Shown in pieces: positions 51,483 to 58,880 of a stretch of 64,000 nucleotides of DNA. The position numbers and the translations under genes are program-made. Below the pieces are notes generated by a model. The model had not been told where the DNA came from, made no database searches, and saw nothing but the letters and a program-made list of their open reading frames with translations. The stretch's first letter is position 1. Each line of letters starts with the position of its first letter. Where the stretch lies: NCBI RefSeq assembly GCF_018449775.1, contig NZ_JAAVVB010000003.1, positions 434,001 to 498,000 of the forward strand, given 5' to 3'. This stretch comes from Mucilaginibacter sp. dw_454 (GTDB taxonomy: Bacteria > Bacteroidota > Bacteroidia > Sphingobacteriales > Sphingobacteriaceae).

Positions 51483-53498
51483 TCATCTCCCCACAACCGG
51501 GAACTGCGAGATCCGCAGCTTGGTACAGCCATAGGGCACCAGCGTTACTTCTTCATCTTTTTCCTTCGGTGTACCTTCGTTATAAATTACACTATATGGC
51601 ATTGGGCCGGTCATATCATTGTACAAAGTCCAGTTTGGGATGCGGCGCGCTTTTACGGTAAGCTGTAATGGTGCATTCGTCAGGTTCCATGGATAGGTAG
51701 CTACCTGATCCTTTTTTTGTAAAGTAAAAGCTTTTTCCAGTTGATTAGCACGAACATCGATCAAACCATAGTTCCAGGGGGTAGTTGGTCTAACTTCGGT
51801 ATACTCGATGCCATAAGCAACCGGGTCGCGATCGTTTTTAACTGTGGTTACCGCTTCGCCAATCTTTAAAGCATAAACCAGTGGGCCGCGCTCTACTGAT
51901 ACCGAGTTTTCATACCAGGTATTTTTAAAGATGTGCATAGGCAGTTGCAACTCAACCACATCGCCATTTTTCCATTCGCGGTTGATCTTTACTACCTGGT
52001 TGCCGGCAGATTGCTGCAGCTCGGCACCGTTTACTTTGATGGTGGCGTTTTTACACCAGGCAGGTATCCGCAGATCTAATGGAAAGGTAACCGATTTAGT
52101 TTTTTTATTTAAGCTTAACGTAAAGCGAATGTTCTCATCAAACGGATAATTGGTTTCTTCTTTAAAAGTAACCGGCACGCCGTTAGCCACATTGGCGCTA
52201 ACATCGCTGGCAGAATATACTAATGCAGCCAGGCCATTGTCGGGTGTGGCATACCATAGATTTTGGGTGAATTTTGGCCAGCCCTGGTGCATATTTGAGG
52301 TGCAGCAAGGGTAGCCGGTTAGCAAACCATAACAAACATCGGTACCGGCGTGATTTACGTTAAAGTTACGCGCATCTCGCGTCAGCATTACCTGGTTAGC
52401 CTGCTGAAAATACTGTCGACTCAAATAGTCTTCAGAAGTTTGGGCAGGCAAAGCGTTAAAGGCAATCTTCTCTAGTCTGTCTGCATAATCAACGCCACCG
52501 GTAATGGTTAATGAGTTTTCTAGCGTAAACATCATCTCTACCGCCGTGCAAAGCTCAGAGCCTTGCGTTGGGTTGTTACCGTGTAAAGATTCATCGGCAC
52601 CAAAAAGCCCATGCGCCATGCCGTTGTATTTGGTTAGGTCATACAGACCCTTCTCCATCGCATCGATATATTGTTGTTCGGGATGTTGCTGATAGTAGAT
52701 CAGCGGCTCTTTCATGCCCTCGGCCAGGTTTACGCCGTGCGCGCTGCCCAGGTCGGTTAACATTTTTCCCTTCAGGAAAGCACCGGTAAAATCAAAAGTT
52801 TGTTTATGAATCAGATCGCCAAGGTCCAATAGCGATTTATCACCGGTAATATTATACAGCCAATAAACCACCATCAGGTTATCGCCGCCGCGCCATTCGG
52901 CCCAGAAGGTCCAGTGGTTAAGCGGTTCTTTAGGTAATTCTTTAAGCTGATAATGGAAATAGTTAGTCAATAAGTTAATCACCCGTTTATCGCCGGTGGC
53001 AGTGTAGTACTGCTGCAGTACTTTAAGCATTACCATTTTTGGCCACCAGTCGCGGCTGTTATCGCGCTGTATGCCCGGCTCGTAACCGTAGTCTTTCGAC
53101 GGGCCGAAATAACCATCGGGCTGCTGGCTTTTAATGGTCCATTCAATCCAGGGTTTTACTTTGGCTATCAGTTCTTTGTCTTTCAGGATATAAGCCAGCG
53201 GTAGCAGGCCATCAATCCAGTATGGGCCGCGTTCCCATTGGTCGCCATCGCCGCCTAACCAGCCGTTGCGGTTACCCATTACCAGCGGATACAATTTATC
53301 CAGATTACCGGTTGCGCCTTCTTTTTGTTTGATGAGCATTTGGCGCAGCCAACCTTGTGGCGTAATAGCACCTAAAGGCAATTGGATATAGGGATTTTGA
53401 CGTAAAGGTGCCTTAGCCAAAGTGTAGTTTTGGCTGTTGCCGATCTTAGGAATAATAACGAAACAGGCCAATACAGCCAGCAAATGAAAACGTCTCAT
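51483..53498 (-). CDS. Secreted GH127-family beta-L-arabinofuranosidase
   Basis: A 671-residue exported glycoside hydrolase of family GH127 (former DUF1680). Signal peptide MRRFHLLAVLACFVIIPKIGNSQ. An (alpha/alpha)6 barrel covers about 80-440 and a C-terminal beta-sandwich part the rest. The landmarks are GAITPQGWLRQMLIKQKEG, RGPYWIDGLLPLAY and GYPCCTSNMHQGWPKF (about 393-408), whose cysteine pair matches the zinc-bound nucleophile region known for GH127 enzymes. The family releases L-arabinofuranose from plant or microbial glycans. The gene sits upstream of the SGNH gene in the same direction, separated only by the GIY-YIG element. Confidence 0.93.
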   Translation of the reverse strand: MRRFHLLAVLACFVIIPKIGNSQNYTLAKAPLRQNPYIQLPLGAITPQGWLRQMLIKQKEGATGNLDKLYPLVMGNRNGWLGGDGDQWERGPYWIDGLLPLAYILKDKELIAKVKPWIEWTIKSQQPDGYFGPSKDYGYEPGIQRDNSRDWWPKMVMLKVLQQYYTATGDKRVINLLTNYFHYQLKELPKEPLNHWTFWAEWRGGDNLMVVYWLYNITGDKSLLDLGDLIHKQTFDFTGAFLKGKMLTDLGSAHGVNLAEGMKEPLIYYQQHPEQQYIDAMEKGLYDLTKYNGMAHGLFGADESLHGNNPTQGSELCTAVEMMFTLENSLTITGGVDYADRLEKIAFNALPAQTSEDYLSRQYFQQANQVMLTRDARNFNVNHAGTDVCYGLLTGYPCCTSNMHQGWPKFTQNLWYATPDNGLAALVYSASDVSANVANGVPVTFKEETNYPFDENIRFTLSLNKKTKSVTFPLDLRIPAWCKNATIKVNGAELQQSAGNQVVKINREWKNGDVVELQLPMHIFKNTWYENSVSVERGPLVYALKIGEAVTTVKNDRDPVAYGIEYTEVRPTTPWNYGLIDVRANQLEKAFTLQKKDQVATYPWNLTNAPLQLTVKARRIPNWTLYNDMTGPMPYSVIYNEGTPKEKDEEVTLVPYGCTKLRISQFPVVGR

Positions 53499-53575
53499 AG
53501 AAAGGAGTAATTTGGCCCTAAACTTAAGCAGATTTATTGGAAAATGGATGACGCCGCTGGTCTTAGCAATAATAT

Positions 53576-53664
53576 GTCATTGCGAGCGGAGCGCGGCAAT
53601 CGCGAACTATGTATGGCTGTTATTACTTTTCTCCTTGCGATTGCCACGCTTCGCTCACAATGAC
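53576..53664. repeat. GTCA hairpin-pair repeat, stem ATTGC
   Basis: GTCATTGCGAGCGGAGCGCG-GCAATCGCG left arm and GCGATTGCCACGCTTCGC-TCACAATGAC right arm (one mismatch in stem). Between two genes on the minus strand. Confidence 0.8.
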
Positions 53665-53734
53665 AAACAAGGTCTTTTCTGTTAGTCCGGATTGCAAATT
53701 CGGACTAACAGAAGAAAACTCACAGTGCTCAAGC

Positions 53735-54688
53735 CTAATATTCTACCGTTGCCTTTATAGCCAGGTCGGTACCAAAAGGATAAAAATGATCATATGTTTT
53801 CCATGTCCTGTCCAATTGCATCACCCATATATTTAGCTGGTTACCTTTTACCGGCGAAATGCCAATGAAAGGACGATAAACAATAGCAGTATCTACTTTA
53901 CTGGTAACCTTGTTATAAACCGGTGCCTTGCTGGCATTAAAAAAATCGCGCAGCCATTCTACCGCAACAAAAAAGCCTTTACTTGGGATGATGATATTAT
54001 CTTTCCGAAAATCTATGATCGTGCTTTTGCTTTCGACATAACTGGCATAGCTTGATCTTCTATTCAGGTAATCATTAACGTATTCTTCATTATCAATATC
54101 AATAATCCGGTCATAAAGATCGGCTCCTGGTCCGCCGGTTGCCGGGTCGGTATCATATATCCTTACCCTGAATTTCGTCAGCAGCCAATCGCTGGGTTTG
54201 TTGATGGTAATACTTGCCAGTTTACTAGTCGCGGCATCAGTGACAAAATGCTGCGCTATCTGTAAATAATTAAACGGCGCATCGTCTGTCGCTACCCCGG
54301 CATAAAGGCCTATGTCGTCGGCCAGATAGTCGTTTAATGTTCGCTTTGCAGAAAATTTGGTTTGGATTCCCTGGTTTTTTGGGATCATCCTGTACAGGCG
54401 AATGGTATCCATGGTCGCCAACGTACTTATGGGTAATTTTAGCGGTATATAAGTCTGTGCGTTTAAAATAATAGTATCCCGCATTGCTGCCAGATTTCCC
54501 GGAATGATAAAAACCCCATCGCTTTCAGTGGCAATGGCCAACTTAGCTTTCAAAATATTGATGGTAGCATACCCTATAGGTTTTTTTGTGTTAAAATCAA
54601 CCACATGAAATGTATTGATCTTTGGCGCCTGCTGAGCATAACTTACCGTAGAGACAATGCAAAAAATCAGGAGCAAAATTCTTTTCAT
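53735..54688 (-). CDS. Secreted carboxypeptidase-regulatory-like domain protein
   Basis: A 317-residue exported protein (signal MKRILLLIFCIVSTVSYAQ) that starts with a carboxypeptidase regulatory-like beta domain (about 25-100: FHVVDFNTKKPIGYATINILKAKLAIATESDGVFIIPG). The remaining part has a jelly-roll character: ASITINKPSDWLLTKFRVRIYDTDPATGGPGADL, FFVAVEWLRDFF and YPFGTDLAIKATVEY at the C terminus. No barrel or plug follows, unlike in TonB receptors with the same N-terminal domain. Six bases separate it from its paralogue upstream, so the two are one operon. Function unknown; probably binds at the cell surface or in the periplasm. Confidence 0.75.
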   Translation of the reverse strand: MKRILLLIFCIVSTVSYAQQAPKINTFHVVDFNTKKPIGYATINILKAKLAIATESDGVFIIPGNLAAMRDTIILNAQTYIPLKLPISTLATMDTIRLYRMIPKNQGIQTKFSAKRTLNDYLADDIGLYAGVATDDAPFNYLQIAQHFVTDAATSKLASITINKPSDWLLTKFRVRIYDTDPATGGPGADLYDRIIDIDNEEYVNDYLNRRSSYASYVESKSTIIDFRKDNIIIPSKGFFVAVEWLRDFFNASKAPVYNKVTSKVDTAIVYRPFIGISPVKGNQLNIWVMQLDRTWKTYDHFYPFGTDLAIKATVEY

Positions 54689-54694
54689 ACGCTA

Positions 54695-55654
54695 TCAGTA
54701 ATTTATAGTTGCCGACAATGCGATCTCAGACCCCGGATGCTTATATCGCGTCCAGGCACCATTGACCAGTTTCCATGAGATAGGGTTTGTTGAACGCTCG
54801 TATCGTACCAGTATGGGCTGATAGATCACCCGATCAAATCCACCGTTTTGCCAGGTTCTTATTTCCCCGTTTGCTCTAGTTTCAAGCCTTGCATTACCGC
54901 CCTTCAGAATATATTCGTTATAAGGCAAAGGCAACCATTCAATAGCAACAAAAAACTTTTTGGGGGGCAAGACAACATTGGTGCTATCAAACCGCACGGT
55001 TACCTTACGAGATCTGTCTGCTAAAGAGATTTCTTTGGTAGCCAAAATGCTATCCGGCGCGCCATTTGCCGGGTTAACCGTCATAATATGTACCTTAAAC
55101 ATCGAAGTTTTCCCAGGCTGCATATCCCAGGCATCGGGGCCGGGTTGCCAGCGCCCCAGATCTATGCTGGTTATTACTGCATCTTGTTTTGACGTCTCGA
55201 ATAATTTAGCGTACATGGTTGCCGAATAGAATGGATAAGAAACAGACCACGAAATTTGGGCATCCAGATCGCCTCGGGTAAATTCTCCTAACTTTTGCGT
55301 TTTCTTTCTATAGCGGATCTCGACTTCTTTCAGTTTAGCAGAACTTGGCTGCATGGCGATGAACATCCCCCGCTTATAAGCCGATACCGGCAAAGTGTAA
55401 GTTTGATAGCCGACGCAAGTAAATACCAGGCTTTCTTTTTCAACCGCAGCAGGGGCGTTCAAACTAAAATAACCCTGTTCATTGGTGCGGGTAGCTGTTT
55501 GTGTTTTAGATAGTATGACAGTGACGGAGGGGATAGCGGCCTCCGTATTTTTATCCACCACCTGACCCTCATAATAGGCTTGCGCAAAAACGGCACCCGA
55601 TTGGCATATCAACAACGTCAAAAAAATTAACAGATGGTAAAAATATGATTTCAT
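54695..55654 (-). CDS. Secreted carboxypeptidase-regulatory-like domain protein, paralogue
   Basis: A 319-residue exported protein (signal MKSYFYHLLIFLTLLICQSGAVFAQ) with a carboxypeptidase regulatory-like domain (about 28-100: YYEGQVVDKNTEAAIPSVTVILSK ... NEQGYFSLNAPA). It repeats the layout of its neighbour: ITSIDLGRWQPG (first strand of a beta-sandwich), MFKVHIMTVNPANGAPDSILATKEISL, KKFFVAIEWLPLPYN and HPGSEIALSATINY at the end. The linker near VEIRYRKKTQKLGEFTRGDL resembles the plug entry of TonB receptors, so the fold may derive from one. First gene of a two-gene operon; the iteron element at 55718 lies just upstream. Confidence 0.75.
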   Translation of the reverse strand: MKSYFYHLLIFLTLLICQSGAVFAQAYYEGQVVDKNTEAAIPSVTVILSKTQTATRTNEQGYFSLNAPAAVEKESLVFTCVGYQTYTLPVSAYKRGMFIAMQPSSAKLKEVEIRYRKKTQKLGEFTRGDLDAQISWSVSYPFYSATMYAKLFETSKQDAVITSIDLGRWQPGPDAWDMQPGKTSMFKVHIMTVNPANGAPDSILATKEISLADRSRKVTVRFDSTNVVLPPKKFFVAIEWLPLPYNEYILKGGNARLETRANGEIRTWQNGGFDRVIYQPILVRYERSTNPISWKLVNGAWTRYKHPGSEIALSATINY

Positions 55655-55717
55655 TGGTTAGGTTAATATTGTCGATAGCACGACGAATAATCAAAATTAC
55701 AAAAACCATTGAAAATC

Positions 55718-55862
55718 AGGTGATCCAAACAAGACTTATACGTCAGAAAAAATGATCCAAACTGATCCAACTATAAAAGTCGTTTTATATTAAACTATTG
55801 ATTGTTAAATAGTTTAATTTTTAAGGTGATCCAACCTGATCCACATTCTCGCGTGGATCAGC
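55718..55862. repeat. Iteron element, word TGATCC
   Basis: TGATCCAA at 55721, ACTTATACGTCA (55734-55745), direct pair TGATCCAA at 55753 and 55763 (10-base period), a 56-base AT-rich centre, direct pair at 55827 and 55837 (10-base period), and an inverted TGGATCA at 55854-55860. Same layout as the GTTTCA element at 43068, with a different repeated word. It lies upstream of the minus-strand operon that starts at 55654; the region 55655-55937 has no gene. Confidence 0.7.
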
Positions 55863-55864
55863 AG

Positions 55865-55932
55865 GAGACGCAAGTACGCGTCTCTACGCTACGTTTGAAC
55901 CTGTTGGTAGAGACGCAATACTTTGCGTCTCC
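55865..55932. repeat. Two GAGACGCAA palindromes
   Basis: GAGACGCAAGTACGCGTCTC (55865-55884) and GAGACGCAATACTTTGCGTCTC-like unit (55910-55931, preceded by GTA). Related to the tandem repeat at 42887-43054. Immediately adjoins the TGATCC iteron element, just as the other copy adjoins the GTTTCA element. Confidence 0.75.
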
Positions 55933-55937
55933 ATGCA

Positions 55938-56387
55938 TTATTGTTTGATGAACCCCAGCTTTTTCAAATAAGTATAAACGTAGCAACCAATACAGATTCC
56001 GAGTAATGATTCCAGTCCCGCACAAACCAGCAATATAAACAACATGATCTGGGCAATGGTGAGTAAGCCCGTAACCAGAGTCAAGAAAATGATGCCCGAA
56101 AATATCAATCCCATTAAAGCCGCAAAACGTTTGGGTGCTCTATCAGTCGGTTTATTTTTGATGTGGAACAGGGTGGTGAGCTTACCGGCCAAAAAGCCCA
56201 GCGGACTATAAGCATTCAACTTAAATGCCCGTAAGCCAAAATCTACCATCAAAAAAATGGCCACGCCCCAATTAAGTTGTACCCAGCAGATGATACCTAA
56301 AATCAACACCAGGAAAGCCACCATGCGTGCACGGTTCTCGTCAATAATTATAAAATCTACCGGGCAATCTAAATTGTTATCAGCCAT
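55938..56387 (-). CDS. DUF4395 integral membrane protein
   Basis: A 149-residue membrane protein with about four hydrophobic helices (about 20-40, 43-55, 88-110, 114-135). Family landmarks are CPVDFIIIDENRARMVAFLVL near the N terminus, DFGLRAFKLNAYSPLGFLA in the middle and the C-terminal cysteine-containing LLGICIGCYVYTYLKKLGFI, where the cysteines resemble those of thioredoxin-linked membrane proteins. Members frequently occur near thiol-redox genes; here the neighbours are carbohydrate genes instead. It is 8 bases downstream of the GH172-like gene and so the last gene of that operon. Function unknown. Confidence 0.85.
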   Translation of the reverse strand: MADNNLDCPVDFIIIDENRARMVAFLVLILGIICWVQLNWGVAIFLMVDFGLRAFKLNAYSPLGFLAGKLTTLFHIKNKPTDRAPKRFAALMGLIFSGIIFLTLVTGLLTIAQIMLFILLVCAGLESLLGICIGCYVYTYLKKLGFIKQ

Positions 56388-56395
56388 ATATACTA

Positions 56396-57991
56396 TTAAG
56401 GTAATTTGCCGGGTAATGTTTGATTAGTTGCAGCACTACTTTTAGCGCCCTTAAAGCCGTACCAATAGGTAGTAGCCGCAAAGTCGGCAAAGCCGTCTTT
56501 CCAACCCAGGGTTTCAATACTAAAGCGGAACGATTTATGAAAGGGCACTGCATCCAGGTTACGGGTGCGGGTAAAGGTGTTGTAGCCAAACGAGTCGGCG
56601 TTATCCGCCCTTGGTGCATTGGCAAACGGCGTTTGATACAATACTACCGGCGCCCATGAGGTATTATAATAATCCTCGGTACCGGTGCCGTACTCAACCG
56701 GGAATTTAGCGTAATCTACCCATAATTTCTGATCGCCCTCGCCGTACCAAACGTGCATGTGGTTGTATACGGCAAAAGTCTCGCCTACAAAAACACCGCT
56801 ACCTTCAATGGTGTTCAGATCCCAGTCCATAGGGTAGTTTTTGTCTGTCGGATAAACGGGCACATCTACTTGACGCAACGGGACATTGACCTGGTTCTTC
56901 CAGTCGGCATGAAAATACATAGTTTGTTTCACCCAGTTCCAGGCGCCATTTTTTGCTTTAAGCTCGACATGTACAGGCTTATTATTCAAATTCAGCACCG
57001 TTATTCTGGCCGTATGCTGATAAGGCATAAACCAGCGACTGACAATCTCGCCATCATTCTTGACGGTGCGGTACCAGCTTTTTAAAGGCTTGCCACCAAC
57101 GCCCGATCCTGAGAAATCGCCGATGGGGCACCATACGGTTTGCTCGCCGTCAAACTCTATTTTTAATACGGTCGATCGCAGGGCCTGGGCATAATCCGCC
57201 GGATCGTCGGTTTTAATTTTAATAGACAACATGCGGATGCTGGATGAGCCGTGGGGCAGATCAACAGAAGCTTGGTTAGTCGGCGCTATTTGCTGATCGA
57301 TATCTGTTGTTGGCCCGGTGATTATAGTGTCGGGTTGCAACAGCCTGTCATTCGTTTTGTCGACTTGCGCTTTTAGCTCATTAAAGTGTTTGATGGAGAA
57401 AGTCTCGGCATGACCCAGCTTAATATAGTTTATCTGGTAATAGCGAGGTTGGTTGTCGGGGTCCTTATCCTCAAAAGTAACCTTGCAATGTTTGGCATAA
57501 GGCATGGGCAGGTAAAGTGTGCTGCCGCCTTTTTCCTTTGGCTCATAGCTTGAATGCGCTTGTAATAATGCTTTACCCAGCGGTAGTCCAATTTTCATCA
57601 AATCATACGCAGGAACGGTGATTTCCGGCTCCGGTTTATTATCAAAATAGATCCTGATGGTGCCGTGTCGCTTAAAGGTGGTTAACCAAAAACGAACGAT
57701 AGCGCCCGGCCCGTCAACATCCATCATTACATTTTCCTTGCGGCCATTTATTTCGTCTGTACGGATGTATTGTGACGCGTCGCGGTTAGTGAACCAACCC
57801 GGCTGATCGAATGCTACCGAGCGACGATCATAGCTGCTGGCTTGAAACTCCTCATGTCCTGTGGGCTGCAGTGCTCTGAATCTGTTGTCAGTCATTAATG
57901 ATAGCATGACTTTGCTGGTATCTGCACTGCAACCTGCAATCAATAAAACAGGCAGCAAGGCAATGATAAAGGTTTTTGGACTTTTAAACAT
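56396..57991 (-). CDS. GH172-family (DUF2961) lipoprotein
   Basis: A 531-residue lipoprotein (signal FIIALLPVLLIAGC, lipid-attachment C21) of the DUF2961 family, now glycoside hydrolase family 172, whose studied members act on alpha-D-arabinofuranosides or alpha-D-fructofuranosides. Landmarks are RSVAFDQPGWFTNRDASQYIR near 50-75, GPGAIVRFWLTTFKRHGTIRIYFDN (about 95-120), IGDFSGSGVGGKPLKSWY (about 290-307), GSGVFVGETFAVYNHM and YGTGTEDYYNTSWAP (about 430-444), the acidic part that is conserved in this family. Two overlapping jelly rolls are expected. It lies between an SGNH esterase gene and the DUF4395 gene in one minus-strand operon. Arabinofuranose- or fructan-like substrate is inference. 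Confidence 0.9.
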   Translation of the reverse strand: MFKSPKTFIIALLPVLLIAGCSADTSKVMLSLMTDNRFRALQPTGHEEFQASSYDRRSVAFDQPGWFTNRDASQYIRTDEINGRKENVMMDVDGPGAIVRFWLTTFKRHGTIRIYFDNKPEPEITVPAYDLMKIGLPLGKALLQAHSSYEPKEKGGSTLYLPMPYAKHCKVTFEDKDPDNQPRYYQINYIKLGHAETFSIKHFNELKAQVDKTNDRLLQPDTIITGPTTDIDQQIAPTNQASVDLPHGSSSIRMLSIKIKTDDPADYAQALRSTVLKIEFDGEQTVWCPIGDFSGSGVGGKPLKSWYRTVKNDGEIVSRWFMPYQHTARITVLNLNNKPVHVELKAKNGAWNWVKQTMYFHADWKNQVNVPLRQVDVPVYPTDKNYPMDWDLNTIEGSGVFVGETFAVYNHMHVWYGEGDQKLWVDYAKFPVEYGTGTEDYYNTSWAPVVLYQTPFANAPRADNADSFGYNTFTRTRNLDAVPFHKSFRFSIETLGWKDGFADFAATTYWYGFKGAKSSAATNQTLPGKLP

Positions 57992-58001
57992 AGTTGACGT
58001 T

Positions 58002-58835
58002 CTAGTATTTCTTCATCACCTTAACCAACATATCGGCTATACGTTGATGCCCTTTGTCTGAAGGATGCAAACCGTCATAGCACCAGTTCATGGCATCAAG
58101 CGGGTAGGGGTAAGCGGTGGTGTCAGTCGGGTTAAAAGGTACGTCGATGTAATCCGGGTATTTATAGCTTTTGTACGCGCCGGTTTTCGGGTCCGGAATG
58201 CGTTTAAAGTTAACGGCATTGGCAACAGTAGCGCCGCTTTTGTTGTACAGGTCAACCAGTTCAAAATGTTCTTTTTGGGCGATGTCGATGATCGCGTTAG
58301 CATAAGCAACTAAAGGCACGCCCGAGTTATTTGGTTTATAAGAACCATGGATAGTACTGTGGATGTTATTAATATCCACATAATCAGCCCGCTGAAAAGG
58401 CGTGATCAGAACGATCACCGCATGATCATTCAGACTTCTGATTTTATCAACCACAGTGCGGTAAGACCCATAAGCCGTAGCATCGCCGGTGGCATTTTTG
58501 TAATCATCGTAAGTGCCTACAGGCAGGTTGGTCCACCAATCATTAGTGCCCAGAAACACGGAGTAAAAATCGGCCTTTTCAAGTCCCAGGTTATTAATGT
58601 TGTCTGCTATGGCTTTAATTGTCCAGCCAGAGAATCCTTCATTTTTAAAATGGATGTAGGGTAGTTTTTCAACTACCCTGTCCATATAGCCTTTGGTAAT
58701 GCGGTTCTTGGTTAGGTTTGGCCTGCCATTAAGATAGGTTATGGAGTCGCCTATGGCCATCCATGTTTTTTCTTTTGGGGGGGCAAAGGCCGCCAACAGG
58801 CCCACCAAGGCCAACAATACCGCAATTTTTTTCAT
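58002..58835 (-). CDS. Secreted SGNH/GDSL hydrolase, paralogue
   Basis: A 277-residue exported esterase (signal MKKIAVLLALVGLLAAFA). SGNH blocks: AIGDSITYL with S31, Gly in GFSGWTIKAIAD (about 66-77), LGTNDWW (about 98-104) and YDGLHPSDKG with catalytic Asp/His (about 255-264). It is colinear with the enzyme at 50196-51020, including the VDKIRSLNDHAVIVLITPFQRADYV region, and is probably a duplicate. It is 10 bases upstream of the GH172-like gene and 45 bases downstream of the giant protein gene, hence one operon. Likely removes acyl decorations from the glycan substrate of its neighbours. Confidence 0.93.
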   Translation of the reverse strand: MKKIAVLLALVGLLAAFAPPKEKTWMAIGDSITYLNGRPNLTKNRITKGYMDRVVEKLPYIHFKNEGFSGWTIKAIADNINNLGLEKADFYSVFLGTNDWWTNLPVGTYDDYKNATGDATAYGSYRTVVDKIRSLNDHAVIVLITPFQRADYVDINNIHSTIHGSYKPNNSGVPLVAYANAIIDIAQKEHFELVDLYNKSGATVANAVNFKRIPDPKTGAYKSYKYPDYIDVPFNPTDTTAYPYPLDAMNWCYDGLHPSDKGHQRIADMLVKVMKKY

Positions 58836-58880
58836 ACAGACATCAGGTTTACTAATGTCAAACTTAATAATTTTTTTAAT

